Shown here one piece after another: positions 45,998 to 56,815 of a stretch of DNA of 64,000 nucleotides. A program made the position numbers and the translations under genes. Source of the stretch: Siphonodentalium dalli (lineage: Eukaryota > Mollusca > Scaphopoda > Gadilida > Siphonodentaliidae); contig CP136067.1 of NCBI GenBank assembly GCA_032622095.1, positions 195,384,052-195,448,051 of the forward strand, in the 5' to 3' direction. The number at the start of each line of letters is the position of its first letter. Position 1 is the first letter of the stretch. The notes under the pieces were generated by a model, which was not told where the DNA came from, did no database searches, and worked only from the letters and a program-made list of their open reading frames with translations.

Positions 45998-46348
45998 TTA
46001 ACCCTTTACCCAACAGAACAGCCCTGTGCCAATGCATTCTCTTATATATGCGAGTCGACCATAGGTCGCCTCGCATATATAAGAGAATGCATTGGCTTAA
46101 CACATTAAAAATTATAAAATTGTTAAAGAATGCTAGGCCAATGCATTCTCTTATATATGCGAGGCGACCTATGGTCGACTCGCATATATAAGAGAATGCA
46201 TTGGCACAGGGCATAACTGTAACCATCACAATGTGGTCAATGAGCCGGTTCCAATTATATCCATATTTGTATGGTTTTATTGAGACAGACCCAAGATAAT
46301 TTAGGCTGTTGCAGCTTTATTTGGCCGGTTTGTTGGGTAAAGGGTTAA
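45998..46348 (-). mobile_element. TTAA-flanked MITE with twin palindromes, copy 3 (short form)
   Basis: TTAA-CCCTTTACCCAACAGA to GGTTTGTTGGGTAAAGGG-TTAA, 351 bases. Compared with copies 1 and 2, the A/T spacer between palindromes is shortened (about 45 bases missing) and one GGCCGGTT repeat at the right is lost. Located about 240 bases downstream (minus strand sense) of the lectin exon. Confidence 0.85.
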
Positions 46349-46591
46349 ACTGATTCGTGCAGCAGAATAAATTTTTAGTTGCTCACTGAACAAATAATCT
46401 CTGAGACGGTAAGAAAGCAAACTTTAAAATGCTTATTTACACTGAGGATTAAATTATATGTGCATCGACGTGGTTTTAACGTGAAATAACCCTCTATATA
46501 TGCGGTCTTTCCTCCGCTGATAAAACTGACAATGTCGTGATATGGCCTTCAGTCAGAACAATCGAAAACCTTAATAACCATGTCTACATAC

Positions 46592-46801
46592 GCGTTCCAG
46601 TCCTTGTAGCTATGATGCTATTTATCATTCTGGTGTGGACGTCTTTGCTCGGAATCTCAACAAAATGGCCGCCGTCATCGAAGCACACTTGCTGAGCGTC
46701 ATCTCGATACATGCCTGTCTCATTCAACTTCATGCACATCTCGACACCAATATCGCTGTATTCATATTTTGTGTATCCCAGATTAGAAGGACACCACTCC
46801 G
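46592..46801 (-). CDS. C-type lectin domain gene, first-half exon (copy A)
   Basis: The exon starts after TGTTTTGTTTACAG (AG at 46802-46803) and ends before GTATGT (intron from 46591); 210 bases, both junctions in phase 1, so it can be skipped or repeated without changing frame. The product reads EWCPSNLGYTKYEYS, then CMKLNET, DAQQVCFDDGGHFVEIPS and HTRMINSII. This is the N-terminal half of a C-type lectin-like domain: the opening W.CP...GY, the CMKL strand, the helix 1 (A)xxxCxxxGG turn and the xLVxIxS..E-like strand with helix 2. The second half at 25704-25918 is on the same strand with a compatible phase. The intervening ~20 kb would be one large intron filled with mobile elements. Earlier exons (signal peptide) are not recognised. 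Confidence 0.7.
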
Positions 46802-46828
46802 CTGTAAACAAAACAGTTGATACATTCT

Positions 46829-47704
46829 GAATTAGATCATGCCATGAATCTCTGCTCTGGCTAAATGCCCATAGAGATCATATTCAACCAGTAAAAACCT
46901 GGGAACTGTTTGAAGTTTTAACAGGGGACCTTATAAAGTCAAAAAAAATATAATGCAGGGAAAATATTTCTTAGTTATTACCTGTTCCTTGATAATGTAC
47001 TTCAATGTCGGTGAATGTCCCAACTGGAAATGTCATGCTTTTCTGCGACTTTTGTGGGCCGATATCGCAATAAATATCTAACTAATTACCCCGGGAGAAA
47101 TTCCATAATTGTAAGCGACGCAAAGCAAAATATCTCACAAAGTCTCTTAAATCGGGACATTTCGAGTTGGGACCTTCACGTACTGTGAAGTATATTATTA
47201 AAGACATATTTTGTACTTGTTCGAGTGCGTGAAACTCATACGTTAGTATTCAGGTGTTATGCCAATGTAACATTCCACTAACATCGCTGAAAATGTGAAG
47301 CAATTCGACTGTACCACTCCATAGAACACATCGTCAGAACTAAGCTCAATTGTAAATATTTACTACTCGATTTGGGACGCATCTATCGAGATAAACTAAC
47401 AAACGATTTCGCCATCGAGAGTCACTGCATTTAATTCATATATAAGAATGACGGTGTGTATTGTCAATTTGGATATACTTTTTGTAAAAATTACTACTTT
47501 GAACAAGATTATTCTCCATTTCTATTTGATCACCATACCGGAGTGTTTCACATCACTTTAATATCAAGATATATATTCCCTGCGTTATTTTTTTCGACTT
47601 TATAAGGTTCCCTGTCAAAACTTCAAAAAGTTCCCAGATTTTGTACTGGTGAAATGTCTCTACGGGCATTAGCCAGAGTAGAGATTCATGGCATGATCTA
47701 ATTC
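46829..47704. mobile_element. Long terminal inverted-repeat element, copy A
   Basis: GAATTAGATCATGCCATGAA with TCTCTGCTCTGGCTAA at 46829 is mirrored by TTAGCCAGAGTAGAGATTCA and TGGCATGATCTAATTC ending at 47704; arms are about 130 bases and include AACCTTATAAAGTC-type words. A weaker inner inverted pair (GTCCCAACTGG against GAGTTGGGACC) suggests arms extended further once. It begins 27 bases upstream of the lectin exon's acceptor. No target duplication or coding sequence found. Confidence 0.65.
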
Positions 47705-47920
47705 CGCATATGAACTTCCACTGATAAGTATTACGAACAGCTTGTACTATTTGTTAATTTTCGTAACGTCCAAAAACCTTTTCGTGGAAATGACTACAAG
47801 ACCGTTTGTGAGTAAATATATAGTGCTGTTCAAACATTTTGCCACTCATATTTATGTGATATAGTTCTGTTTGCCGTCATTATTTGTACTTCATTAGTAG
47901 TTCATTGTGCTACAGGTGAC

Positions 47921-48019
47921 CAGTATATTAATGAAGCTTTCCAGTATATTAATGAAGGTTTCCAGTATATTAATGAAGCTTTCCAGTATATTAATGAAGC
48001 TTTCCAGCATATTAATGCC
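47921..48019 (+). repeat. 21-bp tandem repeat, copy A
   Basis: Five units of CAGTATATTAATGAAGCTTT+C, one with GGTTT and the last degenerate (CAGCATATTAATGCC). Confidence 0.8.
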
Positions 48020-48457
48020 GAATCTAAATTAAACTGTCATTTGACAGTTGTTGTTACTTGGTTCACTCCATGCAAAATGGGAAAACAACAGTCGGTGCCG
48101 GTTTTATGTCTAGATATGACGGGGCATTTGCTATCTGACTAGTATCGTGATATATTTGAACAGTTTAGAGCTATGCAGTCATGTTATTTACACTGCAACT
48201 TGAACTCAAGACATGATGGTAAAACAATGGGTGGGGTAAAACACTCATATGCTGTTACATTGATGAAAAGCTGAACCCCCTGTATCCAATGGTCATGCAT
48301 TTGGTCTCATGGCAAAATATGCATAAGCAGTATATACATGCCTTACACCATCCATATATATTTGAACACTTGTGTAGCCGAAGTTTATGACATTTGAATG
48401 TGATTTTGTTACAAGCGAATTGGAACCCATACTTTCATTCCAAAAAATCACTAATCC

Positions 48458-48504
48458 GTTCCTGTGCAGGTAGCAAGTAAATTAATATTGCTATGTGTCT
48501 GCAT
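48458..48504 (+). repeat. 47-bp unit, single in copy A
   Basis: GTTCCTGTGCAGGTAGCAAG through TGTGTCTGCAT occurs once here; the same unit is amplified in copy B. Confidence 0.85.
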
Positions 48505-49240
48505 TAGCTGGTGGCAGACACACGAGTCTGAAGAAAAAAAAACCACAGAAAGGATTTAGGGATACCGCATGTTGGGAATGGTGTGTTTTCAGCCGCATTG
48601 CTATATCACTTCGATGTTCAGGGATGATCCTTGACATCACTAGGAGCCGAATACAGGCCCATATTATAATGCCTAAAGTACCCTATTTTGTCCAATTTCT
48701 AATTTGAAAATTTCACAATTTACCATACTGATTTCAGTATAAGGAGCCGAAAAAATTACTTCAAATTTTGACAATTTGAAGTGATTAGTTGATGTGTTAG
48801 TACAGTACACATCTCTCTCAAATTGTTTTTCATACTTTACTGACATTTGTTGTTATAACCATGACATGATATCATCTGTATAGTGTGTAGTCCAATTAGT
48901 TACCTTGCATGTGAACCAGTTAGAGCGAGATGCTAGCCCTTTCAATTATGGTAGGATAATCAATGTTGTTCTTTCATAGCTTGAAGACACCACAAACTAT
49001 TTCAATGAATGGTCACTTCACAGCAACGGGAAACAACTAGCCAATAAGAAACTGGCAAACTGACATGAATTATTCAGAGAACCAAAGTATTTATTAGCAC
49101 CATCAATTATGGCGATAATGAAAGACTCATGTCTGCTTCTCCAACGGTCAGGAATGTGAGAACTAGCAGAAAGACAAACCTCAATTTCTGATTCTGGGCG
49201 ATTGGTTGTGCAAATTTAAAGTCCGGTTATCAACTACAAT

Positions 49241-49495
49241 CAAGCCTTGAAATAGGGTGTCTGTCATTTGCAGAATGAGGTCCCCAGAGGGTGAATTTAG
49301 TGATGCTACCCCGCATAGCGGGCTAGCATCACCAAATTCACCCTCTGGGGATCTCATTCTGCTTACATCTCAGCAGAATGAGGTTCCCAGAGGGTGAATT
49401 TGGTGATGCTAGCCCGCTATGCGGGGGTAACATCACTAAATTAACCCTCTGGGGACCTCATTCTGCAAATGACAGACACCCTATTTCAAGGCTTG
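49241..49495. mobile_element. hAT-like foldback MITE with 8-bp TSD, copy A
   Basis: CAAGCCTTGAAATAGGGTGT at 49241 is mirrored to 49495; the inner sequence (GAATGAGGTCCCCAGAGGGT, GTGATGCTA, CCCGCATAGCGGGC) also folds on itself twice. ACTACAAT lies directly outside both ends, an 8-bp duplication. Family relics with the same ends are at 60645, 61200-61645 and ~62080-62190. Confidence 0.85.
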
Positions 49496-51971
49496 ACTAC
49501 AATGTAACATTTTGATCATGTTACCAAATGAACAATACAAATTACTTTGGGGTGAAGCTTTTTCAGGATTTCACATTCCTGCCATGCGAAGGACTCGAGA
49601 ATGAAACATTGATATATACATAAATTTGCCCAGTTACTTATTGTGAATTCACTACTGCAACCTATTCAAGGTAGCAAACATTCTAAAGACTAGCAGCTGT
49701 TACCTGTACCAATCATTTGAAGCTGCAAATTAATCAATCGTGCCAAGGTCCTTGGCTTGTTGAATAGTTTGCAAATTTTAAAACTAAACTTTTATTGTAA
49801 ACTATAAGGATTTGAAAACATATCATGTTTGTTGTATGGGTGACAATGTATACGGTTGATATTTTAAGTAAAATCTTATCGGTGCCGAAGACTGTGTCAT
49901 TGGTAATGCAAGATCAATATGTTGGCCAGATTAAGAAGCAATATGGTGCTTTGGTTCTGAGTTCTACAGGTACTTGTAGCGATAGTTTGTGCAAGAAATT
50001 GATGTATGTCATGTCGAGTCCCTCAAGCACATTTACAAGTACCACGATTCCAAACTTAAGATGTCACAGCAACATGGAAAATTGTTCTTCGATTTTTTAA
50101 TCTCAGATTACATTGTTCATGCATCTCCATTGATAGTTGTTACATCTCTGGTGTCAGTTACCAAGTCCCTCCACTGTTTGTACTTGAACATAATTGAGGA
50201 AAGTTCATTTATTTCTATGTTATGACACCTACTGTGTGTATGTAGGTAGAGAGACTACTCATTTTGATAAATTGTGTGCATTGATTCTGTCTATAAACTA
50301 TCCTTCATAACTAGGTTGATATTTTGTCTGTGTTATAAGGGCAGATATAGTTTATACAAATATATGTTGAAGCTGTGGGGGGTCGATGGCATTGGCTTCT
50401 TTGAAACCTGTTTTGTTATGTGTCGCTAAGTTTATCCACAGTCTTTTTGTAGAGACAAAGCACTTGTCATACACACACATAAACAATTAGTTTATGGGTC
50501 AATATTATGTTGTGAGCTCCCTGGTCACGGGAACAAGTGTCTTATATTTGGTACCATTTTGAAATTGTTGGTTTTGTATTTGCTCACTTTTGGAGTTTTG
50601 GGGACAAGGTGCTCCGAGATGGATAATCCCATCCTAGCATGTCATAGAAAATAATAGAAGTGATGTATATATGTGGTTACCATGTAGATATATCACAGCA
50701 AGTTTCAATTAGGGGCAAAAATGTCAGAACAATGGGCTGAACCCAAAATTGGGTCTAAATTTTAACGGTCTATGTAGAAGTTAAGATGTATAACTATAGT
50801 CGTTCCATATGGTATATACCCATTGCAATGTAGTGGATAGTTCTTTCGTGAATCAACATAATGTGAAAGATATAGAAAATTAACATATACAAAGGAAAAA
50901 TTCTGATGTTGGATATACACGGTGGGTGTTGTTGTTGTTGTAACTGGGGGGTCTGAAAGCCTGAACATCTTTAGCAGTTATTCTCCGGGCCCATTTTCAT
51001 GTTGGGTCCCATTTTAATTTAATAAGATCAATTAGGAAATTTTGTAAAGTTGTTTTAAAAAATACGTATTTTTTATACCAAAAACGTGTTTGGGGATGGG
51101 TAGTTAAATTGAATACCTCCCAAATCATTCAAACTTTTTTGTCAACTTCTTTCTGCATATGTAATTACTATCACATAGTTTGCCATTATTGCGATATTCG
51201 TTTGAACGACTAATGTTTGAAAAAAAATTATTTCTGTGAAAAAGCGAGGCTGGGGGTCGTGATAAACTTCCAGGATACAAGATCTGGGTGGTTGGGTGGG
51301 TTTTTCCAAATTTTCCAAATCCATGTTTAAAGACAAATTAGAATACTGAAATGAATATGATATTCACACTTAAACTTGACCAAAATAGAGCATTAGTCAA
51401 CTGAATGGGGCGCCCCGTTCCAATGTCATGGGGTGGGTCCGGCTTCTGACAAGGAAAAAATGCACTGAAAAAAATAAAAAATTCTATCAGTTCTCACATG
51501 TTTTTATCGACCCTTCACTTATCCCTGTGATGCCAATGTGAGACCATTTAATTCTTCTAACACTTTAAATTGTAAGTATATTGAAAGATAAACAGATCAT
51601 CTGTATTATTGCATAATGTTCATCCTTGGATATAAACAAGGGCGTAATTTTGGGTATGGCTGGACTGTTTTGGCTGTACAATATTTTGCTGGCAAAGGTG
51701 AATGATATACTTTTCTAACATGCAGGACCAGGGCACGATCACGGCCCAATGCATTTCCGATCAGTTCAGTTCCAATGTTAACAATCCCGGTAAATGATGG
51801 GAATATATATATATAACAACATGACATTTATTGTCAGGTATTATTTATTTCCATCTTTCACTTCATTTAACTCACATTTTATTAATATTGCACATGTATA
51901 CAACATAGCAATGAATTGAATCAACTTTACTTGGTTCATCTATGCCGAGCTGGAAATAAATAATAAATACT

Positions 51972-51988
51972 CCCCCCCCCCCCCCCCC
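51972..51988 (+). repeat. Poly-C tract (17 C), copy B
   Basis: Counterpart of 44884-44901 in the duplicated segment. Confidence 0.8.
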
Positions 51989-52670
51989 ATCAAATGAGGC
52001 CAGAACACATTAACATAATTTATCCACATATGTGATCGGACACTTGTTAAATCAATTATGAGTCACAGGGCCGATCTCCTGATCAGTGATATTCGAGACG
52101 AAGTTCCTGGGATGATATAAATATCTATAGCTATACATCCAGAGTCCAGAGAAACCGTTTGGTGTATTCCAAGCGGATATTGTTAGACGGGTTGTGAGTT
52201 TACAACCATGGGCAATTTTGATCGATATTTCCAGTCACCAACAAACTACGCAACTATTCATGAAAGAATATTTACATCGCATGTCTGTATTGCACTAAAT
52301 CATGTTTGGTGATTGGTCATTTGCCAATTGCGTCACCCTGTTTACATCCCAATAATTCAGAGATCTCTCAAGTGTAACACGAACAGAAAGTTACAAATTG
52401 TTGACCTAATCTGACCTAATCACTAAAAGCGGTCAGCAGAATAATTGGGCGTGCTTTTCAAAGTTCAGCCGAATTGCATCTGAAGCAAGTTATTTATATC
52501 CATTACGTTATCGTAGCTAGGAGTTTGGAAATCACATATCGGGCTGAATTAATGTGCTGCATGGGCTGCTAGTCTCCAATTGTCGGTCTTTTTGTGAAAA
52601 TACATAAGAATACACTCAGCTTTTATATGGGAATAAATCTTCAAAAAGCTATATAAATTTAAGATAAGAT

Positions 52671-52817
52671 ATGAATGTAGTGGGTGTGTATGTTATTGGG
52701 GGATACGGTACTGTGGTCGTTAGGGGCACATTTAGTGTAAACCTCTCCGCAGTTTACACAATGTACCACAAATACCACTGTAATTCCTCCAATAACACAC
52801 ACACCCACTACATTCAT
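52671..52817. repeat. Hairpin repeat, copy B
   Basis: Same hairpin as 45581-45727 in the second copy of the duplication. Confidence 0.7.
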
Positions 52818-52900
52818 TTCTTATAATTAGATCCCACAAGACTGTAATTCCATAACACCACACCATGGCTGGAGCTTCCTGAAATTTTACGAAAACCCTG

Positions 52901-53085
52901 TGCCAATGTATAGGGAGCCTCGCATATATAAGAGAATACATTGTCCTAACAATATTTGCCTTAACTTGTAAGCCAGTGCATTCTCTTATATGTATGCGAG
53001 GCTCCTTGTGGGAGACTGCATGTATAAAAGATTGTACAGGATACTTAATGTGGCACCAGCGCGGCTTCCGTCATAAAAGGGTTAA
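52901..53085 (-). repeat. Diverged relative of the twin-palindrome MITE, copy B
   Basis: Counterpart of 45813-45997, ending with GGGTTAA at 53085 immediately before the next TTAA. Confidence 0.6.
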
Positions 53086-53436
53086 TTAACCCTTTACCCA
53101 ACAGAACAGCCCTGTGCCAATGCATTCTCTTATATATGCGAGTCGACCATAGGTCGCCTCGCATATATAAGAGAATGCATTGGCTTAACACATTAAAAAT
53201 TATAAAATTGTTAAAGAATGCTAGGCCAATGCATTCTCTTATATATGCGAGGCGACCTATGGTCGACTCGCATATATAAGAGAATGCATTGGCACAGGGC
53301 ATAACTGTAACCATCACAATGTGGTCAATGAGCCGGTTCCAATTATATCCATATTTGTATGGTTTTATTGAGACAGACCCAAGATAATTTAGGCTGTTGC
53401 AGCTTTATTTGGCCGGTTTGTTGGGTAAAGGGTTAA
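53086..53436 (-). mobile_element. TTAA-flanked MITE with twin palindromes, copy 4 (short form)
   Basis: Duplicate of copy 3 within segment B, same 351-base length and same spacer deletion, so it came with the segmental duplication and not by transposition. Confidence 0.85.
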
Positions 53437-53679
53437 ACTGATTCGTGCAGCAGAATAAATTTTTAGTTGCTCACTGAACAAATAATCTCTGAGACGGTAA
53501 GAAAGCAAACTTTAAAATGCTTATTTACACTGGGGATTAAATTATATGTGCATCGACGTGGTTTTAACGTGAAATAACCCTCTATATATGCGGTCTTTCC
53601 TCCGCTGATAAAACTGACAATGTCGTGATATGGCCTTCAGTCAGAACAATCGAAAACCTTAATAACCATGTCTACATAC

Positions 53680-53889
53680 GCGTTCCAGTCCTTGTAGCTA
53701 TGATGCTATTTATCATTCTGGTGTGGACGTCTTTGCTCGGAATCTCAACAAAATGGCCGCCGTCATCGAAGCACACTTGCTGAGCGTCATCTCGATACAT
53801 GCCTGTCTCATTCAACTTCATGCACATCTCGACACCAATATCGCTGTATTCATATTTTGTGTATCCCAGATTAGAAGGACACCACTCCG
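53680..53889 (-). CDS. C-type lectin domain gene, first-half exon (copy B)
   Basis: Identical in the encoded peptide to the exon at 46592-46801 and with the same acceptor, donor and 1-1 phase. On the minus strand this copy comes first. In the transcript the two copies could be alternative (mutually exclusive) exons, or both could be included, giving a tandem half-domain that could not fold normally. It may also be an assembly duplicate. Confidence 0.65.
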
Positions 53890-53916
53890 CTGTAAACAAA
53901 ACAGTTGATACATTCT

Positions 53917-54792
53917 GAATTAGATCATGCCATGAATCTCTGCTCTGGCTAAATGCCCATAGAGATCATATTCAACCAGTAAAAACCTGGGAACTGTTTG
54001 AAGTTTTAACATGGGACCTTATAAAGTCAAAAAAAATATAATGCAGGGAAAATATTTCTTAGTTATTACCTGTTCCTTGATAATGTACTTCAATGTCGGT
54101 GAATGTCCCAACTGGAAATGTCATGCTTTTCTGCGACTTTTGTGGGCCGATATCGCAATAAATATCTAACTAATTACCCCGGGAGAAATTCCATAATTGT
54201 AAGCGACGCAAAGCAAAATATCTCACAAAGTCACTTAAATCGGGACATTTCGAGTTGGGACCTTCACGTACTGTGAAGTATATTATTAAAGACATATTTT
54301 GTACTTGTTCGAGTGCGTGAAACTCATACGTTAGTATTCAGGTGTTATGCCAATGTAACATTCCACTAACATCGCTGAAAATGTGAAGCAATTCGACTGT
54401 ACCACTCCATAGAACACATCGTCAGAACTAAGCTCAATTGTAAATATTTACTACTCGATTTGGGACGCATCTATCGAGATAAACTAACAAACGATTTCGC
54501 CATCGAGAGTCACTGCATTTAATTCATATATAAGAATGACGGTGTGTATTGTCAATTTGGATATACTTTTTGTAAAAATTACTACTTTGAACAAGATTAT
54601 TCTCCATTTCTATTTGATCACCATACCGGAGTGTTTCACATCACTTTAATATCAAGATATATATTCCCTGCGTTATTTTTTTCGACTTTATAAGGTTCCC
54701 TGTCAAAACTTCAAAAAGTTCCCAGATTTTGTACTGGTGAAATGTCTCTACGGGCATTAGCCAGAGTAGAGATTCATGGCATGATCTAATTC
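53917..54792. mobile_element. Long terminal inverted-repeat element, copy B
   Basis: Duplicate of 46829-47704 in segment B, again 27 bases from the exon acceptor. Confidence 0.65.
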
Positions 54793-55009
54793 CGCATATG
54801 AACTTCCACTGATAAGTATTACGAACAGCTTGTACTATTTGTTAATTTTCGTAACGTCCAAAAACCTTTTCGTGGAAATGACTACAAGACCGTTTGTGAG
54901 TAAATATATAGTGCTGTTCAAATATTTTGCCACTCATATTTATGTGATATAGTTCTGTTTGCCGTCATTATTTTGTACTTCATTAGTAGTTCATTGTGCT
55001 ACAGGTGAC

Positions 55010-55108
55010 CAGTATATTAATGAAGCTTTCCAGTATATTAATGAAGGTTTCCAGTATATTAATGAAGCTTTCCAGTATATTAATGAAGCTTTCCAGTATA
55101 TTAATGCC
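55010..55108 (+). repeat. 21-bp tandem repeat, copy B
   Basis: Same array. Because 21 is a multiple of three, it gives an open frame of 90 codons (54959-55231) with QYINEAF repeats; copy A has a one-base difference just upstream (TATTTGTAC for TATTTTGTAC) that changes the frame, and there is no other coding sign. Confidence 0.8.
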
Positions 55109-55546
55109 GAATCTAAATTAAACTGTCATTTGACAGTTGTTGTTACTTGGTTCACTCCATGCAAAATGGGAAAACAACAGTCGGTGCCGGTTTTATGTCT
55201 AGATATGACGGGGCATTTGCTATCTGACTAGTATCGTGATATATTTGAACAGTTTAGAGCTATGCAGTCATGTTATTTACACTGCAACTTGAACTCAAGA
55301 CATGATGGTAAAACAATGGGTGGGGTAAAACACTCATATGCTGTTACATTGATGAAAAGCTGAACCCCCTGTATCCAATGGTCATGCATTTGGTCTCATG
55401 GCAAAATATGCATAAGCAGTATATACATGCCTTACACCATCCATATATATTTGAACACTTGTGTAGCCGAAGTTTATGACATTTGAATGTGATTTTGTTA
55501 CAAGCGAATTGGAACCCATACTTTCATTCCAAAAAATCACTAATCC

Positions 55547-55828
55547 GTTCCTGTGCAGGTAGCAAGTAAATTAATACTGCTATGTGTCTGCATGTTCCTG
55601 TGCAGGTAGCAAGTAAATTAATACTGCTATGTGTCTGCATGTTCCTGTGCAGGTAGCAAGTAAATTAATACTGCTATGTGTCTGCATGTTCCTGTGCAGG
55701 TAGCAAGTAAATTAATACTGCTATGTGTCTGCATGTTCCTGTGCAGGTAGCAAGTAAATTAATACTGCTATGTGTCTGCATGTTCCTGTGCAGGTAGCAA
55801 GTAAATTAATATTGCTATGTGTCTGCAT
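55547..55828 (+). repeat. 47-bp tandem repeat, six units in copy B
   Basis: Units start at 55547, 55594, 55641, 55688, 55735 and 55782, exactly 47 bases apart and almost identical (ATACTGC in the first five, ATATTGC in the last, as in copy A). This accounts for 235 of the ~250 extra bases of copy B. Confidence 0.9.
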
Positions 55829-56562
55829 TAGCTGGTGGCAGACACACGAGTCTGAAGAAAAAAAAACCCACAGAAAGGATTTAGGGATACCGCATGTTGG
55901 GAATGGTGTGTTTTCAGCCGCATTGCTATATCACTTCGATGTTCAGGGATGATCCTTGACATCACTAGGAGCCGAATACAGGCCCATATTATAATGCCTA
56001 AAGTACCCTATTTTGTCCAATTTCTAATTTGAAAATTTCACAATTTACCATACTGATTTCAGTATAAGGAGCCGAAAAAATTACTTCAAATTTTGACAAT
56101 TTGAAGTGATTAGTTGATGTGTTAGTACAGTACACATCTCTCACAAATTGTTTTTCATACTTTACTGACATTTGTTGTTATAACCATGACATGATATCAT
56201 CTGTATAGTGTGTAGTCCAAGTTACCTTGCATGTGAACCAGTTAGAGCGAGATGCTAGCCCTTTCAATTATGGTAGGATAATCAATGTTGTTCTTTCATA
56301 GCTTGAAGACACCACAAACTATTTCAATGAATGGTCACTTCACAGCAACAGGAAACAACTAGCCAATAAGAAACTGGCAAACTGACATGAATTATTCAGA
56401 GAACCAAAGTATTTATTAGCACCATCAATTATGGCGATAATGAAAGACTCATGTCTGCTTCTCCAACGGTCAGGAATGTGAGAACTAGCAGAAAGACAAA
56501 CCTCAATTTCTGATTCTGGGCGATTGGTTGTGCAAATTTAAAGTCCGGTTATCAACTACAAT

Positions 56563-56815
56563 CAAGCCTTGAAATAGGGTGTCTGTCATTTGCAGAATGA
56601 GGTCCCCAGAGGGTGAATTTAGTGATGCTACCCCGCATAGTGGGCTAGCATCACCAAATTCACCCTCTGGGGATCTCATTCTGCTTACATCTCAGCAGAA
56701 TGAGGTTCCCAGAGGGTGAATTTGGTGATGCTAGCCCGCTATGCGGGGTAACATCACTAAATTAACCCTCTGGGGACCTCATTCTGCAAATGACAGACAC
56801 CCTATTTCAAGGCTT
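56563..56815. mobile_element. hAT-like foldback MITE with 8-bp TSD, copy B
   Basis: Duplicate of 49241-49495 in segment B, same ACTACAAT flanks, one substitution in the central palindrome (GCATAGTGGGC). Confidence 0.85.

Larger units (their letters stand above)
44702..51789 (+). repeat. Segmental tandem duplication, copy A (7.09 kb)
   Basis: From GTAAATGATGGGAATATATA to the CAATCCCG preceding the same word at 51790, the sequence matches copy B (51790-59130) base for base over long stretches, with isolated substitutions and small indels. The head-to-tail junction is CCCG|GTAAATG, and GGTA is shared with the right border of copy B (CCCGGTATGCC), a few bases of microhomology. The region 49.8-51.8 kb within it holds open frames (49825-50100, 49989-50225) without recognised products. 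Confidence 0.95.

Noticed and set aside
54959-55231. 90-codon open frame with QYINEAF repeats
   Set aside because: Product of a 21-bp tandem repeat; the equivalent in copy A is frameshifted by one base, showing no constraint.
55547-55828. Possible CRISPR array
   Set aside because: The 47-bp units are contiguous with no unique spacers, and the genome is eukaryotic.
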